64,000 nucleotides of DNA from Mycobacterium sp. AZCC_0083 (GCF_014202335.1 NZ_JACHGP010000007.1:310001-374000); one strand, 5' to 3'; positions 35,114 to 44,050 are shown, counted from the first letter of the stretch. Notes: generated from the letters alone by a model not told the origin. A program made the numbers and translations.

Positions 35114-35144
35114 GTCGTGCCACGACACTCGTGCCAGCTGGCAC
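35114..35144. terminator. two adjacent palindromes between convergent genes
   Basis: GTCGT-3-ACGAC (35114-35126) and the perfect 14-nt palindrome GTGCCAGCTGGCAC (35131-35144) lie just after the aldehyde dehydrogenase stop and before the end of the convergent SDR gene. Position suggests a bidirectional terminator; no T-tract. Confidence 0.35.
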
Positions 35145-35203
35145 CGCGGGGTTTGCGGCGAATCCCATGTCACCCAGGCTCATTCTCGATTCCGATTCAA
35201 TCG

Positions 35204-35980
35204 TCAGTAGGCGGCGGTACCTCCGTCGACCGACAAGAGCGCGCCCGTGACCCCCGATCCGGCATCGGAAGCCAGCAGCAGCGCCATCGCTGCAACCTCG
35301 GCGGGAGTGATGGCTCGACCGAGTGCCGCCTCCGCTGCGTACTGGTCGAGGAACGTCTCGGTGCTGATGCCGGCCGACCCCGCCGCCGCTGCCGCCGACT
35401 CCCGGATCAGATCCGTGACGACCAGACCGGGACAGATGGCGTTGACGGTTATGCCTTCTGTAGCAACTTCTTTCGAGAGTCCCTTGGTGAATCCGTTGAG
35501 GGCGTGCTTGGCCGTTACGTACTGGACGATGAAGGGCTTGCCGTGCTTGCCTTCCACCGAGGACATATTGATGATCCGGCCGTGCTTCTGCGGCAGCATG
35601 TACTCGAGGGCTTTCCGTGAGGCATAGAACGCGCTGGTCAAGTTGAACAGCAGCCCACGCTCCCACACTTCGTCGGACATTGCCGCGACCGGAGCGAATT
35701 CATCTGCGCCACCGACGTTGTTGACGAGGATGTCGAGCCGGCCGAACCGCGATACGGTGCCCTCGATCGCCGCCTCGACGCTCTCGCGGCTCGTTCCATC
35801 GCCCGCGATGAACGCGGCCCGCTCCGGCTGCCCGAGCTCTGCGAGCGCCTTGTCGCCCTTTTCCTGGCTTCTGCCGGTGATGACGACCGAAGCGCCTTCG
35901 GCGATGAATGCCGAGGCAATGCCGAAACCGATACCGCGAGTCCCGCCGGTGATGAGGGCGACCCTGTTGTCGAGCTGCAT
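35204..35980 (-). CDS. SDR family oxidoreductase
   Basis: Classical SDR of 258 aa. TGGTRGIG is at residues 11-18, NNVGGADEF follows, Tyr-x3-Lys is QYVTAKHA, and the end is LLSVDGGTAAY. GGAGGAACGC directly precedes ATG 35980; the longer frame to 36205 crosses the intergenic space. Resembles 3-hydroxyacyl/3-ketosteroid type SDRs only in general pattern. Last gene of a minus-strand run that includes the phosphotransferase and acyl-CoA dehydrogenases, so it may oxidise a hydroxyl intermediate of that pathway. Confidence 0.86.
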   Translation of the reverse strand: MQLDNRVALITGGTRGIGFGIASAFIAEGASVVITGRSQEKGDKALAELGQPERAAFIAGDGTSRESVEAAIEGTVSRFGRLDILVNNVGGADEFAPVAAMSDEVWERGLLFNLTSAFYASRKALEYMLPQKHGRIINMSSVEGKHGKPFIVQYVTAKHALNGFTKGLSKEVATEGITVNAICPGLVVTDLIRESAAAAAGSAGISTETFLDQYAAEAALGRAITPAEVAAMALLLASDAGSGVTGALLSVDGGTAAY

Positions 35981-36008
35981 GCGTTCCTCCGTGCGTCGTG
36001 GAGTCAAA

Positions 36009-37205
36009 TTAGGGAAGTAGGCTGAGCAGGTCCAGGTCAACGATGGCCTGGCAGGAACGTTGCAGGCAGGACTCGACGAACTTGCGCCCGCGAGCGTTAC
36101 CCGGTTCCAGCGTTCCCGCGATGACGATCGCGTATTCCAGGCAGTGCAGGACTGCGAGTTGGTAGTCTTCCCAACATTGTTCGAAGGAATAGTCCGCGAC
36201 CCCATAGCCGACGAGCGCCGAGTGGTACTGCGTCACGAGTTGATGCTCGCTGGTCCGGCGGTTCTCGACGTCGAGGCTCTGCGAGAGTAGGTAACCGACG
36301 TCGTGCACGGCCTTGGTCACGATCGGCGCTTGCATGTCCAGCATGACGAAGGGCCGGTGATCGGCCCGCGTGCCGAACATGAAGTTGTCCAGTCGGTAGT
36401 CGCCGTGGATGAGCGCCTGCGCACCCTGCGCCATTCGCCGATGCAACTCGGGTATTGCCGCCTTGAAGCGTTCGCCGGCCTCGACGACGTCGGGATGAAC
36501 GAACGCAGCGAACGATTCCATGGTCTTATCGAACACGTTGGCCACGGCGACCCCGATGGCTCCGCTGTAGAGCGGACCCTCAATGGTCGGCCACCACGCC
36601 AGGTCGTCGCGTCCCTCCGCATGCCACGTCGCGGCGTGCAACCGGGCCACCGCGTCCAGCGCGATGGCGGCCTCGGAAACCGTGCACCCGCGAGTCTGGT
36701 CTCCGGCGCGATAAGCGGTGAGGTCCTCCAGCAGCAAGACCATGTCGCCCGTGACTGGATCGACGTCTGAGAAGTACGACCGTGGGCAACACGAACCAAT
36801 CTCGGCGGCCAGGCCTTGGTAGAACTTGACTTCGCGCTCGTAGGTCTGCAGACCCTGGGCCACCGCCCGGTTGACTCCGTCGGTCACTGCGAACTTCGCG
36901 ATCAGCGCAGGGACCGGGTTGCCGGAGGACGCGTACTGCAACTCCAGCTTGGCGAGATCGCTCAGCAGGCCGATGCCTTCGCCGATGGGCGAGGCGTGCC
37001 AGCCCGTAACGATGTCATCGCCCTGGATCTGGCCTGAAGACTGCATGACCGCGGTAAGCCATTCGGGCGTCATCTCCGACAGTCGCGTCGGTGTTGGCTG
37101 GTCGACTAGCCTTGGCAATTTGTCCTCCGTCGTGTCAGTGACACCCATCACGATGACAGGATGCCCGATCGAACGGTGTCCAGTCAACGAGTTTCTGTAA
37201 GTCAT
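36009..37205 (-). CDS. phosphotransferase family protein (APH/ecdysteroid-kinase-like)
   Basis: Protein of 398 aa with a kinase-like fold. The catalytic loop ALIHGDYRLDNFMFG (Asp of HGD) and the metal Asp in FVMLDMQAP are present, and MVLLLEDL marks the hinge. CCPRSYFSDVD and YEREVKFYQGLA are seen in the EcKinase/aminoglycoside phosphotransferase group found near fadE genes in mycobacteria. It would phosphorylate a hydroxyl group on a small hydrophobic molecule. Starts 37205 or 37148 are both possible; 37205 keeps a 26-nt gap to the acyl-CoA dehydrogenase upstream. Substrate unknown. Confidence 0.75.
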   Translation of the reverse strand: MTYRNSLTGHRSIGHPVIVMGVTDTTEDKLPRLVDQPTPTRLSEMTPEWLTAVMQSSGQIQGDDIVTGWHASPIGEGIGLLSDLAKLELQYASSGNPVPALIAKFAVTDGVNRAVAQGLQTYEREVKFYQGLAAEIGSCCPRSYFSDVDPVTGDMVLLLEDLTAYRAGDQTRGCTVSEAAIALDAVARLHAATWHAEGRDDLAWWPTIEGPLYSGAIGVAVANVFDKTMESFAAFVHPDVVEAGERFKAAIPELHRRMAQGAQALIHGDYRLDNFMFGTRADHRPFVMLDMQAPIVTKAVHDVGYLLSQSLDVENRRTSEHQLVTQYHSALVGYGVADYSFEQCWEDYQLAVLHCLEYAIVIAGTLEPGNARGRKFVESCLQRSCQAIVDLDLLSLLP

Positions 37206-37231
37206 TTCTTGTTACTCGCCCTCGTTGATCG

Positions 37232-38308
37232 TTAGGCCCATTGAAGCGTTTGCGCCAGATGCTCACGCCAGTCGGCCGTGTTGCCGAGCAATTGGGCATC
37301 GGACCTGGCCCGGCGGAAGTACAAGTGCGCGTCGTGTTCCCACGTGAATCCAATACCACCGTGCAGCTGGATCGCCTCGGCACTGGCGAACCGGTAGGCC
37401 TCGTTGCACCAAATACGGGCCACCGCAGCCGCTTCGGCGAAGCGAGGGCCATCCGACTCGACCTCGAGTGCGCGCGACAGAGCCGAGCGCGCCAACTCGA
37501 TCTTGATGAGGACGTCGGCCAGAGTATGTTTGATGGCTTGAAAGCTGCCGATGGTGCGGGAGAACTGACGACGCTCCTTGACGTAGTCCACGGTCATCGA
37601 CAGGCAGGCCTGCGATCCGCCGAGCTGCTCGGCGGCAAGGGCCAACGCGGCCATTTCCAAAGCAGGCCGCACCACCGCGGCATGGTCGACCGGATGCAAA
37701 ATGGTGCACGCAGCGTTGCGGAGCGTGACCGAACCGATGGATCGGGTCAGGTCGAGGGTGCGCAGGCGGGTCACCTCGCATCCGGGATCCGGCAGATCGA
37801 CGCGCACCACCGCTTCGGCGGTAACGGCAATCAGCACGTCTGCTTCCGGTGCGTTGATCACAGTGGGCACGTGGCCGGAGACGGTGCCGTCCGTAACTAG
37901 CGACAACTGCGGTTGCCCACCGAAGGGCGGTGACGTCGCGAGCGCGCAGATGGTTCCCTCGGACATCTTTTCCAGGGTGGAGTGCGCCGCATCGCCACAG
38001 CGGGCCAGGACCTGCCCGGCCAGTACCGTGCTGCCGAAGAACGGGATGGCCAGCAGTGACTCACCGAACACCTCTGCGACAGCGACCAATTCGCGCAATC
38101 CACCCACGCCACCGAGGTCCTCAGGAAGGCCAAGGGTGGCGATGCCGAGCTGCTCGCAGAGCAACCGCCAGGCATCGGGATCGAATCCGGGCGTTGGCGA
38201 TTCGATCGCGCGACGGGCGAGCTGGGTGCCGCCCAAGTGCTGAGCGAAGCTCCGAACGGTGGCGCGAAGCTCATCGAGGACGTCGGGAGCTGCGGCATCC
38301 GCGGTCAT
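37232..38308 (-). CDS. acyl-CoA dehydrogenase, small subunit type
   Basis: Protein of 358 aa, shorter than typical acyl-CoA dehydrogenases (about 385). Recognisable: LGIATLGLPEDLGGVGGLRE (N-terminal domain), SMTVDYVKERRQFSRTIGSF (FAD contact) and the C-terminal IQLHGGIGFTWEHDAHLYFR. GGAGGAGTTTC precedes ATG 38308. It is adjacent to a second acyl-CoA dehydrogenase gene (34-nt gap). Paired short FadE genes in actinobacterial steroid catabolism form alpha2beta2 enzymes acting on side-chain CoA esters. The canonical YEG catalytic-Glu motif is absent, consistent with a heteromeric partner. Confidence 0.85.
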   Translation of the reverse strand: MTADAAAPDVLDELRATVRSFAQHLGGTQLARRAIESPTPGFDPDAWRLLCEQLGIATLGLPEDLGGVGGLRELVAVAEVFGESLLAIPFFGSTVLAGQVLARCGDAAHSTLEKMSEGTICALATSPPFGGQPQLSLVTDGTVSGHVPTVINAPEADVLIAVTAEAVVRVDLPDPGCEVTRLRTLDLTRSIGSVTLRNAACTILHPVDHAAVVRPALEMAALALAAEQLGGSQACLSMTVDYVKERRQFSRTIGSFQAIKHTLADVLIKIELARSALSRALEVESDGPRFAEAAAVARIWCNEAYRFASAEAIQLHGGIGFTWEHDAHLYFRRARSDAQLLGNTADWREHLAQTLQWA

Positions 38309-38342
38309 GAAACTCCTCCATCGGTCGTCGGCACGGGCGGGA

Positions 38343-39572
38343 TCATCCTCTGGCGAGTTCCGAGAAGGACCGCCCCACGTCGGGCCGGGGCTCCGGCGGC
38401 AGCCCCAGTACACGCTCGGCGATGATGTTGCGCTGGATCTGGTCGGTGCCACCGGCGAGCCGATATCCCGGGGCACCGAGCAAGTGGGCGGTCCAGGCGA
38501 AGTCACCGTTTCCGTGGTCCGCGATGGCGTCGGTTCCCAGCAGTTCGAGCGCGTATTCGCCAATGGCGACAAGGAGTTCAGAGGCCACCAGCTTGCCAAC
38601 CGATCCGGCGGGGCCGGGCGACTCACCCGCCGCCGCGGCCTGCGTCACCCGTTGGCTGGTCGCCGTCCGCAGTTCGGCCAACACGTAGACGTCGATCAGG
38701 TTTTGGCGCACTACCGGGTCGGATAGGCGGCCGCGCCTTCGGGCGACGGCGAGCAGATCTTCGAACGTGCCCCCCTTCTGGCGCGTCCCACTGCCGGAGG
38801 CCTGCCGTTCGAATGCCAATGTCGCCTTGGCGACCTCCCAGCCTTGACCGACTTCACCGATCCTGAGCTCGTCGGGGATCGTCACCGCGTCGAGGAAGAC
38901 CTCGTTGAACGAACTTGCCCCGCTCATTTGGCGGATCGGTCGGATGGCGATGCCAGGCGAATCCAGCGGTACCAGGAACGCGGTGATGCCGTGGTGCTTG
39001 CCGACTGTCGGATCGGTGCGCGCGAGAAGCAGACCGAGATCGGCGTGGCGAGCGCCCGACGTCCACACCTTTTGGCCATGGACCGTCCAGCCGGCTCCGT
39101 CCGACTCCGCGCGGCACGTCAAACCTGCCAGATCCGAACCGGCGCCAAGTTCGCTGAAGAGCTGACAGGCGAGAAGGTCGGTGCGTAACAAGGCACGAAG
39201 ATATCGATCGCGCTGCGCCTGGCTTCCGTAGAGGGCGACCGCAGGAGCAACCAGACCCGTCGTCACGCTGATGAGTTCGGTCGAAGGAGGCACGGCGTAC
39301 CCCCGTTCGATCTGACTGAACCGGGCCGCGAAGGACGCGGGCAGTCCCGCTCCCCCGTATTCCGCCGGAAGGGTCAATGCGCCGTAACCGGCATCGAATC
39401 GGGCGCGTCGGTATGAGCGCACGTATTGCAGGACCACGGTTTCGCGGTCGTCCGTCAGGTCCCGAAACACTTCCAAGTCCGGTGTGTGTCCGACGTCGTC
39501 GACGTAGCCAACGGTCGCTTCCAACCACGACCGGACGTCGGCTTCCCAAATGGCGATGTCGGGCTTGGTCAT
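38343..39572 (-). CDS. acyl-CoA dehydrogenase, second subunit
   Basis: Protein of 409 aa with LTLPAEYGGAGLPASFAARF (N domain), CQLFSELGAGSDLAGLTCRA (flavin contact), GWTVHGQKVWTSGARHADLG (middle beta domain) and the end GGTDQIQRNIIAERVLGLPP. The usual YEG before GT-x-IQR is replaced by LAG, so the catalytic base must lie elsewhere or in the partner. ATG 39572 overlaps the thiolase stop (ATGA), linking it to the thiolase/DUF35 genes. Predicted to form a heterotetramer with the product of 37232-38308 and to desaturate a bulky acyl-CoA. Confidence 0.86.
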   Translation of the reverse strand: MTKPDIAIWEADVRSWLEATVGYVDDVGHTPDLEVFRDLTDDRETVVLQYVRSYRRARFDAGYGALTLPAEYGGAGLPASFAARFSQIERGYAVPPSTELISVTTGLVAPAVALYGSQAQRDRYLRALLRTDLLACQLFSELGAGSDLAGLTCRAESDGAGWTVHGQKVWTSGARHADLGLLLARTDPTVGKHHGITAFLVPLDSPGIAIRPIRQMSGASSFNEVFLDAVTIPDELRIGEVGQGWEVAKATLAFERQASGSGTRQKGGTFEDLLAVARRRGRLSDPVVRQNLIDVYVLAELRTATSQRVTQAAAAGESPGPAGSVGKLVASELLVAIGEYALELLGTDAIADHGNGDFAWTAHLLGAPGYRLAGGTDQIQRNIIAERVLGLPPEPRPDVGRSFSELARG

Positions 39573-40735
39573 TTCGTCGTATCCACGGTCGTCAGAACAG
39601 AACACGCCGCGATCCCGGGCGCGCCGTATACATGGGTGAATCCGATCTGCGGTCTCGGTGCGGCAGCCAGTCCCAGCGGTCTGCCCTGCAGCTGACGAAC
39701 GATCTCGTGGACCTGCCGTAGGCCCGAGGCCCCGATCGGTTCGCCGTTGGCAAGACAGCCTCCGTCAGTGTTGAGCGCCAGCCCACCTTCGGGCGCAAGA
39801 TCGCCAACATTGAGCATCTCCGTCTGCGCACCGTCTTCACACAGGCCCGTCTCGGCCAGTGAAATGAGCGCCGAACCGGTGTCGGTGTCCTGCACCTGCG
39901 CAATGTCGACGTCACGCGCAGATATGCCAGCTCCCCCAAGCGCGGCGGCAGCGGCGGCCACAGTCGGACTGCCCGACCGACCGGGGGTCATCGACGGTGA
40001 GTAGACCTCGAAGGACTCGACACCACGGCTCCGTGCCGCAATGGCGGCAACCCGCACGGGCCGGTCGGACAGCTCGAATGCTCGCTCGCCGCGCGCCACG
40101 ACGAGGGCCACCGCGCCCTCGTTGGGCTGGCAGAACATCAACTGGGTCAGGGGATCCGACACCATGGGCGCAGACAGCACTTCCGACGTGCTCAGCTCGC
40201 GTCGACGCCAGGCGATCGGGTTGGCTGCCCCACAGCGACTGGACAGAACCGCGACGTGGGCGAGGCTGTCGTTGGTGACGCCATAGTCGTGCATGTACCG
40301 GCGCGTCCGCATGGCGAAGTATTGCGTCGTGACCATCAGACCCGACCTTGGATACCAGGGACCCAGCCCATAGGAGGCGGCATCGCTGGTGAAGGCTCCT
40401 CGCTCGTGCTTGTCGAAACCGACCACGACGGCGAACTCGCCTTCACCGGCACGCAGTGCATTGGCCGCCGTCGACAGCGCCAGCCCGCCCGTGGCGCAGC
40501 CATTGCGAACCGATACGAACGACAGGCCAGTCAGTCCCAACCGCGCCACCAACGCGTCCGGCTTCGCCGTATTGCTACCCCCTACGGCGAGATCGATCTG
40601 CTTCCAGGTCAATCCGACGTCATCTAGCGCTGATCGGACCGCGTGCGTTCCCATGTCCAATGCACTGACTCCGTCGTGCCGCCCAAAGGGATGGATACCG
40701 AGACCCACCACGTAGACGTCATTGGACCTGTTCAT
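39569..40735 (-). CDS. thiolase-like lipid-transfer/SCP2-type protein, probable aldolase
   Basis: Protein of 388 aa with a thiolase fold: YVVGLGIHPFGRHDG at the start, Cys80 in VRNGCATGGLALS, and NEGAVALVVA. Two canonical thiolase residues are altered. The GHPxGASG His is Glu in CLANGEPIGASG, and the last CxGGG motif is replaced by VYGAPGIAAC. This resembles the Ltp2-type retro-aldolases of steroid side-chain degradation, which need a DUF35 partner; a DUF35 gene overlaps it directly (ATGA). It probably cleaves a beta-hydroxyacyl-CoA by retro-aldol reaction rather than by thiolysis. Confidence 0.78.
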   Translation of the reverse strand: MNRSNDVYVVGLGIHPFGRHDGVSALDMGTHAVRSALDDVGLTWKQIDLAVGGSNTAKPDALVARLGLTGLSFVSVRNGCATGGLALSTAANALRAGEGEFAVVVGFDKHERGAFTSDAASYGLGPWYPRSGLMVTTQYFAMRTRRYMHDYGVTNDSLAHVAVLSSRCGAANPIAWRRRELSTSEVLSAPMVSDPLTQLMFCQPNEGAVALVVARGERAFELSDRPVRVAAIAARSRGVESFEVYSPSMTPGRSGSPTVAAAAAALGGAGISARDVDIAQVQDTDTGSALISLAETGLCEDGAQTEMLNVGDLAPEGGLALNTDGGCLANGEPIGASGLRQVHEIVRQLQGRPLGLAAAPRPQIGFTHVYGAPGIAACSVLTTVDTTK

Positions 40736-41118
40736 GCGCTGAATGCGTAGGAGCGCTCGTCGCCTGAACCCGAAAGGCGGTGACTCACGAGGTGGACTGG
40801 CTGTCCGATGGACAGCTCCGCGATGGGACCGAGAAGCACCGATTCGACGAGAACACAGTCCAGGTCCACGTAGCCCACCGCGAACGGCACAAAGTCGCCG
40901 TCGGCGACGATATAGGGCGGCTTTGGCGCGAAGCGCTGAACCGTCCACGTCCACACGACACCGCGGTCCGGGAGTGCAAACCGCCGACACTCGTTACTCG
41001 CACAACTTGGGCAGTTTTTGCCAGCTGGAAATTGAACGTGATCGCAGTCCAGACAACGAGATCCAGCCAGCAACAGCGGCTCGGTCGATGCGAAGACCTC
41101 CGGTGAAAGATAGGCCAC
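40732..41118 (-). CDS. DUF35 OB-fold protein with zinc ribbon
   Basis: Protein of 128 aa. An N-terminal rubredoxin-like zinc ribbon has two Cys pairs, C22xxC25 and C36xxC39 (CLDCDHVQFPAGKNCPSC), followed by an OB-fold domain (VVWTWTVQRFAPKPP, then FVPFAVGYVDLD). In ChsH2/Ltp2 and related systems the DUF35 domain binds the thiolase-like partner and is needed for activity. GTG 41118 has GGAGG 7 nt upstream. First gene of the minus-strand operon that runs through the thiolase and acyl-CoA dehydrogenases; divergent from the ligase. Confidence 0.85.
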   Translation of the reverse strand: MAYLSPEVFASTEPLLLAGSRCLDCDHVQFPAGKNCPSCASNECRRFALPDRGVVWTWTVQRFAPKPPYIVADGDFVPFAVGYVDLDCVLVESVLLGPIAELSIGQPVHLVSHRLSGSGDERSYAFSA

Positions 41119-41220
41119 CAGTGAACCTCCCGTACTGCGATGGCACCCGACTTACTGGGTGTAGTCTCTAGTAACAGGGATGGGTTTGCAAGGGCCGATT
41201 TCCCATCAACGGAGGCGGGC

Positions 41221-42759
41221 ATGTATCTCGGCGGGATCTCTGAACGCAGCACGAGCACGCCTGACGCCATCGCGGTCACCGACGGCACGATCACGCTGAG
41301 CTGGGCACGACTTGCAGACTCCGTGCGTGGAGTCGCCGGCCACCTGGCCCGGTTGCCCGCCGGTGTCCGGCTCGGCGTCAGCGGCGAGAACGCGGTGCCG
41401 ACGCTGGTCGCGCACGTGGCCGGCCTCGTCAGCGGTGTCGGCACCGTGGCCATACACCGCCAAGCCACCCCAGCCGAACTGACTCACGAGCTAAAGACCG
41501 CGGATTGCCGGGCAATGCTCGTGGGGCCATCCGGCGTCGATGCCGCCGCCGCTGCCGTGGCGGGTGGCGTGGTCGAAACCGCAGTGGCCCATGGTATTGA
41601 CGATCCGCCAGCGGGGTTTCTCGAATGGGGGCAATGGTCGTCGGGATCACCAGTGGATGTCGACCTCGCGGCGCGTCCGGCCCGCCCTCTGATGGTCTAC
41701 ACGTCGGGGACCACCGGACGCCCCAGCGCCACCGAAGCTCATTGGCTACCACCTCAGCGCGCGACGACGGCGATGCAGTATCTGCAACAACTGGCCAAGG
41801 GGTCCAGCTTTCCCCCGGGCCCGCACCTGGTAGTCGGGCCGCTGCAGCACAACGGTCCCCTGACCAGTGTCCGGCACCTCGTCGCCGGCGAGCCGGTCGT
41901 CGTGATGCCACGATTCGGCCCGAGGGAGGCGCTGACTCTCATTGCACGGCATGGCATTACGTCCAGCGTCATGGTGCCGACGCATTTCAGCAGACTTCTG
42001 TCGCTGCCCGCTGACGTCCGTCGCGTTGGGGATGTCAGCAGCTTGAAGACACTGGCGCATACGGGCTCGGCGTGCCCACGCGAAGTCAAGCAGGCGATGA
42101 TCGATTGGGTGGGACCGATCCTCGTCGAATCGTACGGCGGCAGCGAGCTCGGCACCGTGGCCAGAATTTCCAGCCAAGATTGGCAGAGACATCCGGGTTC
42201 GGTGGGCAAGGCCGTCCCACCATTGCGGATCGCCGCGTTCGACGGAATCGGAAACGAGCTCGAGCCAGGTGAGATCGGTGTACTTGGGGTCGAGCTCAAC
42301 GACGGGCGCGTGCTGCAGTTCCACGGCAACGCCGAGAAGTCCCGAAATGCGTATGTCAAGCCGGGCGTGGCGACCCTTGGCGACGTGGGTTACGTCGATG
42401 CTTCCGGGTTCGTCTACATCACCGATCGGCTCACCGATGTCGTGATCTCCGGTGGGGTGAACCTGTACCCGGCCGAGTGCGAGAACGTTCTCATCACACA
42501 CCCTGGCATTCACGAAGTTGCCGTGATCGGCGTGCCCGATCCGGACATGGGCGAGGCCCTTCACGCGCTCGTGGTAGCCACCGGTCTCCCCCTCGACCTC
42601 GAAGAGCTCGGCGCCTGGTGCCGCCGCGAGCTCGCGGGATTCAAATGCCCTCGAACCTACGAGTTCGTGCCGCAACTCCCACGAAACGAGATGGGCAAGG
42701 TGAACAAACGGTCCCTCAAGGCCAGCTATTGGGATTCCCGGCGCACCATATCTGGTTAG
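41221..42759 (+). CDS. AMP-binding acyl-CoA ligase
   Basis: Protein of 512 aa. The P-loop VYTSGTTGRPSATE (about 159-172) lacks the lysine of the common GTTGxPK form. SYGGSELG is the A5 motif; GFVYITDRLTDVVISGGVNL holds the hinge; catalytic Lys493 lies in RNEMGKVNKR. The enzyme class makes acyl-adenylates and then acyl-CoA. ATG 41221 has GGAGG 5 nt upstream and is preferred over 41140. Divergent from the DUF35-thiolase operon with a 102-nt shared control region. It likely supplies the CoA ester used by that operon. Confidence 0.87.
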   Translation: MYLGGISERSTSTPDAIAVTDGTITLSWARLADSVRGVAGHLARLPAGVRLGVSGENAVPTLVAHVAGLVSGVGTVAIHRQATPAELTHELKTADCRAMLVGPSGVDAAAAAVAGGVVETAVAHGIDDPPAGFLEWGQWSSGSPVDVDLAARPARPLMVYTSGTTGRPSATEAHWLPPQRATTAMQYLQQLAKGSSFPPGPHLVVGPLQHNGPLTSVRHLVAGEPVVVMPRFGPREALTLIARHGITSSVMVPTHFSRLLSLPADVRRVGDVSSLKTLAHTGSACPREVKQAMIDWVGPILVESYGGSELGTVARISSQDWQRHPGSVGKAVPPLRIAAFDGIGNELEPGEIGVLGVELNDGRVLQFHGNAEKSRNAYVKPGVATLGDVGYVDASGFVYITDRLTDVVISGGVNLYPAECENVLITHPGIHEVAVIGVPDPDMGEALHALVVATGLPLDLEELGAWCRRELAGFKCPRTYEFVPQLPRNEMGKVNKRSLKASYWDSRRTISG

Positions 42760-42772
42760 GAACAGCTGTCCG

Positions 42773-43366
42773 CTACACCGGCGTGCTGATGATTCGCGCG
42801 CTCAAACCTGCTACCGCAGAGCGGAAGTCGTTCTCTGCCACCCCTGAGCACTGCTCGTCGTTGACCAACCAAGCCCGCGCGCAGACATCGATTTGAGCCA
42901 TGAGCGCCGCCGCAACCACGGACGCATGAGGCAGCGGAAACTGTGGATTCGCCTTTTTAACGGCCTTTATCAGGTCGCCGAGAACGCGCCCGTTGGTAGT
43001 TCGACGAGCCTCCTCGACGGCAGTGCTCAGGCCATTGCTGTAGGCAAACCAGACCGCTGCGGCATCATGACGGTCCCGCATCCAGTCCAAGAGATGGACG
43101 ACCACGTTCTGGACCGCGGCGGGATCGTTCTTCAAGTACGCCGATGTCTCCTCGGCGAAGTCGTCCGCGAAGGCGGTCAACCCGTGCAGGAGGATTTCCT
43201 CCTTGGTCGCGTAGTGGTAATACAAGGCAGCCACGGTCATCTTCGATTCGGCCGCGATGTCGCCCACGGCGATCGCCTCCCGAGGAATGGACGCATACAG
43301 ACGCAACGTCGCCGCCACGATCTCGTGCTTGCGTGAAGGCCGATGCGCCGCGCGCTTAACTGCCAT
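42773..43366 (-). CDS. TetR family transcriptional regulator
   Basis: Regulator of 197 aa. N-terminal HTH: RKHEIVAATLRLYASIPREA, then IAVGDIAAESKMTVAALYYH and HYATKEEIL. The C-terminal ligand domain is variable. ATG 43366 is only 23 nt from the start of a second, divergent tetR. It sits beside the acyl-CoA ligase (convergent ends, 13 nt apart), so regulation of the ligase/DUF35 promoter is likely. Confidence 0.86.
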   Translation of the reverse strand: MAVKRAAHRPSRKHEIVAATLRLYASIPREAIAVGDIAAESKMTVAALYYHYATKEEILLHGLTAFADDFAEETSAYLKNDPAAVQNVVVHLLDWMRDRHDAAAVWFAYSNGLSTAVEEARRTTNGRVLGDLIKAVKKANPQFPLPHASVVAAALMAQIDVCARAWLVNDEQCSGVAENDFRSAVAGLSARIISTPV

Positions 43367-43389
43367 CCATCTATAGTAAGTCCTAGAAG
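43367..43389. promoter_or_regulatory. 23-nt gap between head-to-head tetR genes
   Basis: Contains CTATAGTAAGTCCTAG. There is no room for two separate promoters, so at least one transcript must start inside the opposite gene or both are leaderless. TAGTAAGT here recurs in nearby promoter gaps. Confidence 0.5.
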
Positions 43390-44046
43390 ATGTCGACCCG
43401 AGGAGGACCGCTGTCTGTCCAATCCCAGAAGGCTGACGACCATCGTCGTGCGGCGCACCGGCCCTCACGCCGCCTCGGCATCATCGAAGCGGCTGTCTCA
43501 GTATTCGCGGAGAAGGGCTTCGCGGACGCGAGTGTGAACGACATCGCGGTGCGCGCCAGCGTCGTGCAGTCCGGCATCTACTATCACTTCGAGACGAAGG
43601 CCGACCTATTCGACGCCGCGATAGCAGCGGTCTACGACAGCCTCGACAGCACCGTCGAGGCTGCGCGCCTGGGGCATGCACCCGGGTCTGCCGAAGAACT
43701 GCAGTCTGTCATTCATGCCGGCAATAGCTGGGCTGACGATCATCCACACGCCTCGAAGATGCTCTATAGCCAGCTCCCGGGCGCCACCCCCGGAAGCGCC
43801 CTAATACGTGAGGAGCACGAGGCACGCCACGTGGCGGCAGCGTTTCGCTATCTTGAGCGGGACGGAGGGTCCGCAGACACCTCGGGCTCGAACAGCATCA
43901 ACGACGTGCTGACCGCACGGACGCTGGTTCACTTGATGATCTCGGTGATGCCTCTGCGCCTCGATGGAGGACCGCTCAGCCGTCGATCCGCTCAGGCCTT
44001 GGAGGCGTCGCTGCAAGCGGTTGGCCACCGCATCGTGTTCGACTGA
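43390..44046 (+). CDS. TetR family transcriptional regulator
   Basis: Regulator of 218 aa with HTH residues about 25-70: RRLGIIEAAVSVFAEKGFAD, then ASVNDIAVRASVVQSGIYYH and YHFETKADLFDAA. Ligand domain unassigned. ATG 43390 faces the other tetR. An ATP-independent small-molecule sensor, possibly responding to a CoA ester of the pathway, in line with many TetR proteins in catabolic clusters. Convergent with the E1-beta gene. Confidence 0.86.
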   Translation: MSTRGGPLSVQSQKADDHRRAAHRPSRRLGIIEAAVSVFAEKGFADASVNDIAVRASVVQSGIYYHFETKADLFDAAIAAVYDSLDSTVEAARLGHAPGSAEELQSVIHAGNSWADDHPHASKMLYSQLPGATPGSALIREEHEARHVAAAFRYLERDGGSADTSGSNSINDVLTARTLVHLMISVMPLRLDGGPLSRRSAQALEASLQAVGHRIVFD

Positions 44047-44050
44047 GCAC

